Shown here one piece after another: positions 1 to 8,616 of a stretch of DNA of 64,000 bases. A model generated the notes under the pieces. That model saw nothing but the letters and a program-made list of their open reading frames with translations. It had not been told where the DNA came from and searched no databases. Position 1 is the stretch's first letter, and each line of letters opens with the position of its first letter. Source of the stretch: Ottelia alismoides (taxonomy: Eukaryota > Streptophyta > Magnoliopsida > Alismatales > Hydrocharitaceae); contig JAZKJV010005547.1 in NCBI GenBank assembly GCA_037367405.1, positions 186,001 to 250,000 on the forward strand. The letters run 5' to 3'. The position numbers and the translations under genes were made by a program.

Positions 1-146
1 CGTTGGCTTATCGTCTACTCTTTAGAGGGGGACATGTGACGTCTCGCTCTCATTGACGCTTGTGGTGGGAGCTGGTGCTGGTTTCAATTTTTGGCAGGTT
101 GATTGGACCAAGGAGGGAGTTCTTTGTTATTGTTTGCGACGATCAA

Positions 147-1027
147 GGCTTTAAAATATGCAAGGCGGATCAAGGCCATTTTCCATTTTTGAGGCAGGGT
201 GTAAGCCTCAAGACGATCGAGGTGTAAGCCTCCGTTTATGGAGAAAATGCATGTAAAAACTTAAACAAAATTATATCGTCATAAAATCCTAAACTTTAAA
301 TATTTCACAAAGTATATATTATAGATCTTAAATTTGATATTTCCAAATTGAATAGATGTACATAATAATAATATATCATATTAACCATGTATGCTAGTTT
401 GAATATGCGATTATGTAATATTAATATTGTAAACATGTGAACTCCTAAATTCTTACAAAAATATACAATCTCTTGGACATATACCATACTCATTGTAGTG
501 ATACAAGCAATTGAATATCATTTGTTGATATAAATAAAATTCGTTCATACTAATTAGAAACAATAACGGTATACTTGCATGATTTGTTTGATGCAATGAT
601 GATGATAATAGAAATGTATAATATATATTTATGAAATAATATATTTCAGGACTAACATATAATGATACTATAATACATCTTTTGAGTCTTGTAACTAATA
701 TATATAGGAAATGTGACAGACATATATGTGTACTACTTGATATATATGTTTCATTCAATATATGAGGTTTATTACTAGAGATGTGACCAATAATATTATA
801 TATTGTGATTGTGACTAATATATGCTTTGTAGCTATAATATTATTGTAAAAGTATAACTTTATATAGTTTATTCTTTATTTTCCCAAAAAAATGCACAAC
901 AGATCGATGCATCACCTTGATACCACTTCGGGGCTGTGAGGTTTACGCCTCAGATATCCAGACAGAGGCGGTATGTTTTCATGGAAAACCACCTCGAGGC
1001 TTATGCCTCGACACACTTTTTAAAGCC
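147..1027. mobile_element. Inverted-repeat-ended element, class II type uncertain
   Basis: The left end GGCTTTAAAA is mirrored by TTTTTAAAGCC at the right end. Just inside both ends are GC-richer blocks carrying repeated GAGGC/GCCTC words (about 190-235 and 935-1010), while the 600-bp centre is very AT-rich and non-coding. The flanks cgacgatca and cgtcgttga match at 6 of 9 positions and could be a worn 9-bp target duplication, as in Mutator-like elements. No transposase is present. The element sits just upstream of a LINE remnant and may have inserted into it. Inverted ends are seen directly; the superfamily is inferred weakly. Confidence 0.4.
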
Positions 1028-1189
1028 ACGTCGTTGATTATTCTTATTGCACGCTGATAAGAGAATGTAGGTTGGGGATGCTTGGTTGATGGTGTTTGGA
1101 CCTTTGTTCCTCTTTGTTCTCTTGGATCAAAAGATGTAGGAATTCATAAGGATGTTTGAGTTTCTCGCTACTATTAAGGGGTCGTCGGG

Positions 1190-1490
1190 GGTGGGGGTGT
1201 TATGGACATGGTATGATAGGAAATTTTCTACTAAATAAACCTATAAGGTTTTGTGTGCTTCGGAGATTTTTGATCTTGGAATCTTTGCTCAAGATTGCAA
1301 GAGGTCTTAGAGCTAGAACATTCCTCTACTAGTTAGAATCTTTCCATGGCTACTTAAACATGGTCGAGTATTGACTAGTGTTCAGAGGGTCATGATCTTT
1401 CACGGGGTGGATGTTGCCTGTCCATTGTGTTAGAATGTTTTGGAGGATATGGATCACATGTTCTATACTTGTGCTAGCTTAAGAGAGACC
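1190..1490 (+). pseudogene. L1-type LINE remnant, zinc-binding (zf-RVT) end
   Basis: Conceptual translation with stops and frame changes gives WTWYDRKFSTK near 1203, matching the W-W-D..G.FS.KS.Y pattern just before the zf-RVT domain of plant L1-type LINEs. Further on, near 1410-1475, comes VACPLC, then EDMDHMFYTC, matching its CxxC...DHLFxxC zinc-binding pattern. Stop codons interrupt the frame, so this is a non-functional fragment. The upstream reverse transcriptase is not visible; the inverted-repeat element at 147-1027 may have displaced it. Family assignment rests on these motifs only. Confidence 0.5.
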
Positions 1491-1945
1491 TGTGATGCAT
1501 CTCATATCAATGAGGTGGACAAGGCAATGTTATGGCATTTTGAGACTTTATATTAGTTTGAGAATTTGATCTTGTTTGCTCATTAGATGAGAGATATGTG
1601 CTGCATGGTGGGTAGGGATCGTCATATCGTGGGAACATCATGAGTATTGGCTTTGATACCAGTTTGCACGGCTTGAATCTTTTTGGAGGAATATTGGAGA
1701 TTTTGAGGGAGGAGATTGAGCTGAAGAGAAAAAATGTGCCAGGTGCATGTAATTTTGGGTGGGTATGCATTCCTGCTCGTGGGGTGGGGGTGGGGGGAAT
1801 GGGGTTGAGAAGGATATTAGAGGCACAGGAGAAGAAAAACTAAGTGGAAACAAGGATGAAGCCACTGGCAGGCAAAACCTTATATAAAAACTCATACATC
1901 ACTCATTGTTACTACATAGGAATATATTGCTTTATATCTGGACTT
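1491..1945. other. No feature recognised
   Basis: This unique-looking sequence includes a G-rich patch near 1780-1805. Short open frames on both strands have no recognisable domain, and no terminal repeats were found. Confidence 0.5.
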
Positions 1946-1952
1946 AAACCCT

Positions 1953-2042
1953 TCACAAGAAGCAACCGTTCGGTCTAAAAAAGAAGAAGCAACCGTTCGG
2001 CCAAAAGACACATAAACCGTTCGGTCAAAAGACACATAAAAG
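1953..2042. repeat. Minisatellite built on CCGTTCGG
   Basis: Three imperfect copies of a 25-35 bp unit contain AACCGTTCGG followed by (T/C)(C/A)AAAAGA-type sequence; two of the copies continue with AAAAGACACATAAA. Non-coding local tandem duplication. Confidence 0.65.
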
Positions 2043-2059
2043 CCCGATAACCATTTAAT

Positions 2060-2411
2060 TATCGCAATTTTTGAATTATACAATAATTGAAAATTACACC
2101 AACGAAATATTGAATTTTAAAATAATTGAAAATTACACCAACGAAATAAGAATGATTCGAGATTTTAAAATAAAATAGATGATATAAATGCTTAAAAAGG
2201 TTTTATCATTTAATTGAATTTGATTTTTTGTGTATTTTTCAAGGATATTCACAAAAAATGAGTCGATATTTCAAAATAAATAGATGATATAAGACACTTC
2301 AAAATTGTTTTATTATTTAATTGAATTTCGATTTTTTTGTTTTTTCAAAATAAAATAGATGATATAAGATGCTTCATAAGGGTTTTATCATTTATTTAAG
2401 TTATTTTCTTG
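2060..2411. repeat. AT-rich degenerate tandem repeats
   Basis: Two adjacent copies of a roughly 40-bp unit (AATAATTGAAAATTACACC, near 2079 and 2121) are followed by three degenerate 75-110 bp units. Each of those starts with AAATAGATGATATAA and contains TTTTATCATTTAATTGAA-like sequence (near 2172, 2278 and 2351). The block ends where the RTE LINE begins, so the LINE's 5' truncation point abuts this repeat. Confidence 0.6.
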
Positions 2412-2576
2412 AAGCTCTCCTTTTCTTTTTTACTTTCATTATGGACGAGTTGACTAGTCAAATTCAAGATGAGGTACCTTGATATGTGTTGTTTGTCAAT
2501 GATATTGTATTGGTGATGAGACTAGAGATGGGGTAAGTGAGAAGCCTGAGATTTAGAGACACACATTAGAAACTAA

Positions 2577-2719
2577 GGGCCTGTTTGGTTGCTGGGTTGG
2601 ACTGGGTTGGGTTGGGCTGGGTTGGGGTGGGTGAATAGTAATCTGTGAGGAGGAAGTACCCTTGTGAATAGTAACCAGGGTTGGGCCAACCCTGCCCAAC
2701 CCTGCAACCAAACAGGCCC
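2577..2719. mobile_element. Tourist-like MITE, TSD TAA
   Basis: This 143-bp element starts GGGCCTGTTTGGTTGC and ends GCAACCAAACAGGCCC, a perfect 16-bp terminal inverted repeat. TAA flanks both sides (2574-2576 and 2720-2722). The GGGCCTGTTTGG terminus with a TAA/TTA duplication is typical of PIF/Harbinger-derived Tourist MITEs. Internal sequence is a run of GGGTTGG words. It interrupts the LINE frame between LET and KGF; excising it with one TAA restores the frame. Confidence 0.9.
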
Positions 2720-2841
2720 TAAAGGATTTCATAAAAGTTGGGCTAAGACTGAATATATGTAATGTACATTTGTTGGAAGTAATGGTGAAGGAATCGAGGT
2801 GAAGATTGGAGAAGATAACATCCAGAAGAATGATTCTTTTA

Positions 2842-3207
2842 GAGTGTGTTTGGTTGGTGGTTTACCTCGGGGTAACCTGGGGGAGGATAAGCCGTTTTTG
2901 TGTTTTGGTGTTTGGATAGAGCGTTTTGGGTTGAGAGGGGTTTTTGTGATGCGATTGCATTGAAGTTTGGAAAAATGAGTAGTTATTATGATGTGATTGT
3001 ATTGAAGTTTGGAAAAATGAGAAGTTGAGTAGTTTATAATTTTTAGATGATATGATGGTATAATATATTATTTTTTGATGGAATGGATGAAAGAGAAATG
3101 ATTTATGTAATGTATTAAAAAAGAGAGGGAGAGTGAGCCCCACATGAGAGAGAAAGTGTGGGTTTTGGGGGAAACCCTAGGGGGTAACCCCCTACCCGAA
3201 CGAGGTC
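2842..3207 (+). mobile_element. Tourist-like MITE with internal 45-bp repeats, TSD TTA
   Basis: This 366-bp element starts GAGTGTGTTTGGTTGG and ends CCCGAACGAGGTC, flanked by TTA at 2839-2841 and 3208-3210. The terminal repeats are imperfect. Two direct copies of a roughly 50-bp unit containing GATTGTATTGAAGTTTGG lie inside. Removing it with one TTA joins the LINE codons for DSF to RHLG, which confirms the insertion point. A relative in the opposite orientation lies at 22700-23039. Confidence 0.8.
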
Positions 3208-3684
3208 TTAGACACTTGGGGTTTATTTTGCAACATGATGGTGGAATTGATGGAAATGTTACTAAGAATAAATGCAAATTGGCTAAAGTGGAGAAGAGCC
3301 TCTATCGTTCTATAGAAAACTCTTTTGAAAAATCAAAGGAAGGTATTACAAAGCACCCATGAGACATATTATTCCCTATTGATCTGAATGTTGGCCTGTG
3401 AATCATAGACATGTGCAGAGCGGGATAGTAGGGGAAATGAAAATGCTAAGGTGGATGTATGGTCATACAAGAAAAAGATTAGATTCGGAACGATGTGATC
3501 GGAAGGAAAGTTGGTTAGCTCCTAATGATGATAAGATGAGAGAGAGAATCGCTTAAGTTGGTTTGACCATTTACAAAGGAGGTCTGCTGATACACTAGTT
3601 AGAAGATGCGAGGTTTGGGATGTTGAACTGGCTAAGAGAAGACAATGAAGTCCCAAGAAGTGTTGGAAGGAGACTATCCAAAGG

Positions 3685-4451
3685 TAGGGCAAGCTATCGA
3701 GCCTAACGAGCCGAGCCAGCCCCTGGCTCGGGCTCGATAAGCCCAACCAGACTCGGACTCGAGCTCAGGCTCGTTCGAGCCTAGCCGAGCTGGCTCGGGC
3801 TCGATGAGCTCGAGCCCCTTATCGAGCTGGCTCGGGCTCGATACGGCTCAAGCCGAGCCCCTTATCGAGCCCGAGCCCCTTATCGAGCCTAGTCTGCTCT
3901 CGAGCCCAAGTCAAGCTCGTTAAGGAAAATGGGTAGTTTTTGATGGAAAAGTGTTTTGTACGGGTTCGAACACAAGACCTGCTCTATCTAAGACTGTGTT
4001 CCTTACCAGTAGGTCACTATCCAAGTTGTGTACAAAAGCTTACTTATAATATATATTGTAACATTCTATTTGCTTATAAAAAAGAAAAAAAAACTATTAA
4101 TTTTCTAATGCATGGGCGGGGAGAAAATGTGTGGGAGGGAACGGAATTTTGAGAATTGAGTCATGACTCGTTACTCGTGGGAGAGGCAAAATTAGTGGAG
4201 GGAAAATTGCAAAGGGTTACTTTTATTTTGTTTGGATCATATATAAATATATAAATATTATATGTATATATATATTCCTTATCGAGCCCCTTATTGAGTT
4301 ATCGAGCCGAGCAAGGCTCGGGCTCGGCTCGTTAAGCTATCGAGCCCAAAATTCTGGCTCGGGCTCGGCTCAATAGCCTAATGAGCCAAGCTCACGAGCC
4401 CTTATCGAGCCGAGCCCGACTCATCGAGCCGTGACTCAATAGCCAGCCCTA
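3685..4451. mobile_element. Non-autonomous hAT element, TSD TCCAAAGG
   Basis: The 767-bp element begins TAGGGC and ends GCCCTA. Identical 8-bp duplications TCCAAAGG flank it at 3677-3684 and 4452-4459, diagnostic of the hAT superfamily. The inverted ends extend imperfectly (GGGCAAGCTATCGAG against GGGCTGGCTATTGAG). Both subterminal regions are packed with GGCTCG/CGAGCC words, which in hAT elements are commonly transposase-binding repeats (inference). The AT-rich centre has no transposase. It sits in the final codons of the host LINE. Confidence 0.92.
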
Positions 4452-4577
4452 TCCAAAGGGATCTTAGCTATTTGTATCTAAGTTCTGACAATGACCTTAA
4501 ATAGATCTGAATGAGGCAAAAAATCCATGTAGCCGACCCCCACTTAATGTTGAAGGTTTGTTGTTATTGTTGTAGCA

Positions 4578-5080
4578 AGAGAAATGTAATGTTTCATTCT
4601 CCCTCCCTCAAAAAAAGGGTCTCTTCCTCCCTATTGATTGTTCCGTTTGCCGGATGGTAATGATCATGTACTTGTAATGGAGCATTTGACCTCCACATGC
4701 AATTGTTAGAGCCCAGTTTTTTCTGAAATTGAATTCAACTTTATTTGCTTAATCTGAATATCGTGCCTCTAGTACAAAGCTGATTTCGAGTTCTGGTAAC
4801 GTTGGTCTTGCTCTAGATTTGGAGATACCCATGAACATAAAATAGACATTTGACTTTTCAAAATAAAATAAAATAGACATTTGATGTGAGCCTCTCTGTG
4901 TTAGACAGCAGTTCAGAAGGATTCCCGAAGTCAGATGTCTAATTGAGGCAATTTGACCATTTTCTTTCTTGATTGTTTGTTCATTACGAAACGATCATCG
5001 TCCAATCCAACAGGAGAAGCTATCAATTAATCTTCACCGTGAAGGGTGATCCTCGTTTTGCTTTGTTTCTAGAGAGTTCA
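4578..5080. other. No feature recognised
   Basis: The stretch between the LINE tail and the TRIM element holds only a short local duplication of AAAATAAAATAGACATTTGA near 4838-4883. No coding frame or terminal repeats were found. Confidence 0.5.
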
Positions 5081-5923
5081 TGCAACACATTGACATAGTC
5101 CCACATCGAATACTCACGAGGGTGAGTGGATTATTAGTGATGATGATTACTACATGACAACTTGGACCTTAGCATTTTGGGTGATTGCCAACAGGTCCAA
5201 TTAGACTCGAACGCAAGAAGTCCGGATCAATTTTCATCGATAATGAGGATGTAAGCTTGAGACGTTACAAATGGTATCAGAGTCAGTTTCTTTCTAACAG
5301 TGGAAAGAGCTACCCGAAAAGTAAAGCCACCTGTTCAAAGAGATGGTAAGAAAAGACTACCGGAAACCTGCAACTATTACTATCACCAGGAATAAGTGAT
5401 GTGCCTTATTAGAACGCTTGCCCTTCCCTCTCCACTCTGGACTCCTGGGAATCAAGATGGATCCTCAATTATATATATTATTGGGGTCCTATTAATTAGT
5501 TCATACTCTTGTTGTTTTGACTGGGGATCGGGCTAGCGTAACCAGGCTTCCTCATTCACTGAAATCTCCTTCCTATGGTGGATGACTTGTCGGCTACTAA
5601 GCCCTTGCAACAAGCTCTAAGATATGTTGTTCTCCAATTGGTCTGCCTTGCGAAATCCTACTATCTTGCAAGGCATGGGAAGAATCCTCTGGTACAGAGG
5701 ACATTGCTATGTGGGGAAGGTTGTAACCCCAACATAGTCCTCCCACATACGATACTACACAAATTGTGAGAATGGGTTATAAGTGATAGATATTACTTCT
5801 TGACATGTTGGACTTAAGCGTTTTAGGTGGTTGCTAAACGGGTTCAATTGAGTCCAACCCAACCAGTTGTCAGGATTAGTTTCCCTCGATAAGGGTCTAG
5901 GGATCTAATTCTAGGACGTTACT
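5081..5923 (+). mobile_element. TRIM-type miniature LTR retrotransposon
   Basis: Two diverged direct repeats of about 190-200 bp (5081-5269 and 5722-5923) share ACATAGTCC, ACTTGGA/GTTGGACTTA, TTTTGGGTG/TTTTAGGTGG, ATCAATTTTC/ATTAGTTTCC and GACGTTAC near the end. The first ends in TTACA and is followed, two bases later, by TGGTATCAGAG (5272-5282), a primer binding site for initiator tRNA-Met. The second is preceded by purine-rich TGTGGGGAAGG (5710-5720), the polypurine tract. The internal part is only about 450 bp and has no gag or pol, as in TRIMs. No clear 5-bp target duplication remains, and the LTR divergence indicates an old insertion. The same LTR family occurs as a solo copy at 23738-23945. 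Confidence 0.8.
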
Positions 5924-6005
5924 TGCAATTTCGGACTTTTGGGTGCAGATTGTCTAAATTAAGGCCTAACGGTAGCAAGCTTTCGCCATTAGCTGAGAAC
6001 CGAAA

Positions 6006-6127
6006 CAACTCAATATCAAACAATTAACATCGTGACTAAGAAACCTCCTTTTAGAGACTGAACTATACTAAATATCAGACAATTAACGTCGTGACTAAGA
6101 AACCTTCTTTGGGAGACCATGAACTAT
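6006..6127. repeat. Two-copy tandem duplication, about 60 bp
   Basis: The two adjacent units share ATATCA(A/G)ACAATTAAC(A/G)TCGTGACTAAG followed by AAACCT(C/T)CTTT. Short local duplication without coding signal. Confidence 0.7.
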
Positions 6128-6239
6128 ATTATAATCTTACTCATTTTATGGAGTTCATAAGAAGTTGGCATTCTGTCTTTTTAAAGTGATTTCCTGTTCT
6201 TCTCAGCTGCATGATGCCAGTGATTTTGGTTATGCAACA

Positions 6240-6386
6240 GGTGGGCAGTGATGGTCCCGGATCCACGGTTAGATGTCTCCTATCACGAGGGTGCCGATCA
6301 GGTCTTGAATTCCCTGTTGGATTTCCAGCCTAGCTATTGGGGTTTGCCTCATTTCCAACCCGACGACAAGCAGAAGTCAGCATGAG
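6240..6386 (+). other. Coding-like fragment, possible terminal exon, unidentified
   Basis: The sequence is GC-richer than its surroundings. A splice-acceptor-like TATGCAACAG precedes a frame reading WAVMVPDPRLDVSYHEG and then FQPSYWGLPHFQPDDKQ, closed by TGA near 6384. Composition and residue mix look protein-like, but I recognise no family. It may be the 3' end of a gene fragment captured by a transposon or left by gene decay. Confidence 0.3.
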
Positions 6387-6553
6387 CCATGCAGGGAAAC
6401 GTCGATGGTGATTCTCTCTCCACCTTCCATTTTCAACCTCGACATGTGGTCTTGAGGATCACGCGACATCGATTCTGATATCACATTAGATACCTGCAGG
6501 TCTTGCTTACAGAATGACTATTTATGTGATTTTGTTTCCCTGATGCTTTTTAC

Positions 6554-6814
6554 GTGCTGTTATCAGTTCTGTTTTTCACAACTGAAAATGGCCCCCGAGA
6601 AAGCATCGAGCAGCTGCATGCCGAGTTATCTGAAGATCACAACCCGGTAAAGGAAGCGCTCGAGTTGGAGATATGGATCACGATTATCGCGTATCTCGCC
6701 TTTGATTTGATAACTTCTTTGAAAGGTGAAAATCGTGAATTCATAAGAAATGATGCAGGTTACAGATTTCTTCTGATGTTAGGGATCTCATTTGATTGGA
6801 TATTAAATGTTTGA
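6554..6814 (+). other. Coding-like fragment of 86 codons, unidentified
   Basis: The open frame contains ESIEQLHAELSEDHNPVKEA, an acidic and amphipathic stretch, then hydrophobic IWITIIAYLAFDLITSL. It is followed by a GGTGAAA that could be a splice donor and preceded by a pyrimidine-rich TATCAG acceptor-like site. It lies 170 bp after the fragment at 6240-6386 on the same strand and may belong to the same decayed gene. No family recognised. Confidence 0.25.
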
Positions 6815-7674
6815 TAGTTTCAGTAGAACCTGAAATGTGAGTCCACATCTTTAGATGCTGTTCTTCTTGAGGCAGACTAGTCGCAATTTTATGGTTATTT
6901 TGCATCGCTGAAGCATATTTTGTTTTTTCAATAGCATCTTATAAGTAAGATGATGCAATACCTATCGGTTACTTCAACACAGTTGCCTTCCTCAATCGAG
7001 TCTTATTTGATCGTGAAATGGACGGATTTTACGCTGCCGACCTCCCTCAACAAAGGAGGCTATGTTGAGGTCGATATTCGGCATAACTTAAGCAATGTTG
7101 CAATAGTCGTCCGGCTAGACTGAGTAGTCGATATTCGGTGTGGTGACCACATGAAATATCTCTGACCGACTAGTCGACCAATTAATGAAAAATAATAATT
7201 TTTATACTTTTTACTTTTCTCAAATGTTAGTAAAATTTAGATGCATACTATACATTACTTGCAAATCAAGTGGAATTTTAATCTTGTTAATTAATTAATG
7301 ATCATACATGTATAAATATTAGACATAAATTTTATTTTTAAAATTTATTAAAAAATCTAACCAAGTAAGTTTCGTTGCTCACCCGAATAATTTTTCTTCA
7401 TTCTGAGACCCTTCCACTGAATAACGACTTTTGCAAAGGGGAAAAAAGATGTGTAGGTAACTTACCTGCACGTGAGTGTAGGTTCTCCATTCCCATATAT
7501 GTTTTATATGTAAGTTAATATTTTTTACTTAAAACGTCACTCAAATATCTTAATAATGGAACCCAACTTCAAATTGTAAATAATATTGGGAGCCTTTAAA
7601 CTATAGTTGATATGCATACTCATTTTGATATATCTATATTATATATTCACATGAATCTAAGATATTAGAACTTG
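6815..7674. other. AT-rich intergenic sequence
   Basis: Nothing codes here. The only structure seen is the 12-bp word GTCGATATTCGG, repeated at 7070 and 7127. Confidence 0.5.
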
Positions 7675-8119
7675 CACTAAAACGAAAAGGATCTATAGTG
7701 AATTTTTTTTTCTAAATTCATTACTGTATCGTTGTTAAATATAAAATAATACTACTATTTGGTGCAAAAATAATTTTGTGTTTGAAATTAGCGATTAATG
7801 TCATATTCGTTGTTATATAATTCTTGATGATGCATGTAATAATGTTTAATCATTGCTATTTATGAAAAATTTAGCTAATCATCACTAATTTCTTAGTTCA
7901 AAAATTAGCAGTGGTTAATTAAAATCTCTGAAAATGGCGATGGACAAGAGTTGTTATATCGATTGTCACTACTAATATATCAACAAGTATGATATTTGTC
8001 GCTATATTCAATTACAAAAAATAATCCCGCAATGAATAATATCATTTTATATTTAATAACGGAGGATATAGTGATGTATTTAAGAAGAAAACGTCACCAT
8101 AAACCCATTTGCTGTAGTG
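7675..8119. mobile_element. Non-autonomous CACTA element A, TSD TTG
   Basis: The 445-bp element begins CACTAAAACG and ends in TAGTG, with TTG on both sides (7672-7674 and 8120-8122). The ends are imperfect inverted repeats (CTATAGTGA against TTATGGTGACG further in). The interior is AT-rich and has repeated GTTGTTAAATATAA and TAGTGACGG-like words and no transposase. Start, end and 3-bp duplication are as expected for CACTA (En/Spm) transposons. Confidence 0.85.
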
Positions 8120-8157
8120 TTGTTATTGCTTAATCTTTTGAATGGACCTATAGTGAT

Positions 8158-8613
8158 CACTATAACAAAATTGGGCTATATATAGTGATGTTTTTTTCTT
8201 CAAAATCTGTCATTAAATCAGCCGTTGTTAAATATAATATGATAATATTATTCATCGTGAAATATTTTTAATACTTAAATTTAGCAACGGATATCATATA
8301 TTTGATTATATCGTTAACGATGGTCCATATAGTGACACTTATATGTTGTTATTTTTAAAAAATTTAACAAATCGTCGCCGATTTTTTAGTTCAAAATTTA
8401 GTGACGAGTAGTTGAACTAGTCATATGGACTGCCGCTAATGATATAGCAACGGATATACTAATGATATAGTGACGGATATGATATTTATTGCTAATTTCA
8501 AGTATAAAAATCATTTTGGAAGGAATAATACCCTAGCTATATATTTAACAACGGCTGCTTTAGTGATGAATTTCGAAAAAAAAAACATCACTATAGCCCA
8601 ATTTATTGTAGTG
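8158..8613. mobile_element. Non-autonomous CACTA element B, TSD GAT
   Basis: The 456-bp element begins CACTATAACAAAATTGGGC and ends GCCCAATTTATTGTAGTG, a long near-perfect inverted repeat, flanked by GAT at 8155-8157 and 8614-8616. It shares interior words such as GTTGTTAAATATAA and AACGGATAT with the neighbouring element at 7675, so the two belong to one subfamily. No coding capacity. Confidence 0.9.
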
Positions 8614-8616
8614 GAT

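Larger units (their letters stand above)
2412..4577 (+). mobile_element. RTE-type LINE, 5'-truncated, split by three insertions
   Basis: Removing three inserted elements (2577-2719, 2842-3207, 3685-4451) leaves about 890 bp of LINE. In shifting frames it reads as the C-terminal half of a plant RTE-type reverse transcriptase. FIMDELTSQIQDEVP is followed by FVNDIVL, where the catalytic F-A-D-D motif has decayed to F-V-N-D. Then come LETKGFHKSWAKTEYM, RHLGFILQHDGGID, ECWPVNHRHVQ and MKMLRWMYGHTRK, and finally the worn RPKK-type and ADP(T) terminal region. The 3' end carries a short TTG-rich tail (GTTTGTTGTTATTGTTG near 4557), typical of RTE LINEs. Stops and frameshifts make it dead. A second, better preserved end of the same family lies at 16865-17268 on the minus strand. 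Confidence 0.85.

Noticed and set aside
910..935. Reverse-complement primer site (GATACCA) suggesting another LTR element near 920 and 1650
   Set aside because: The match is only 7-8 bases and no LTR terminus or partner repeat is next to it.
1640..1843. 67-codon frame on the plus strand
   Set aside because: G-rich composition, no recognisable motif and overlapping frames on the other strand; probably chance.
3144..3362. 72-codon frame as a separate gene
   Set aside because: It crosses the MITE/LINE junction; its second half is the LINE reverse transcriptase.
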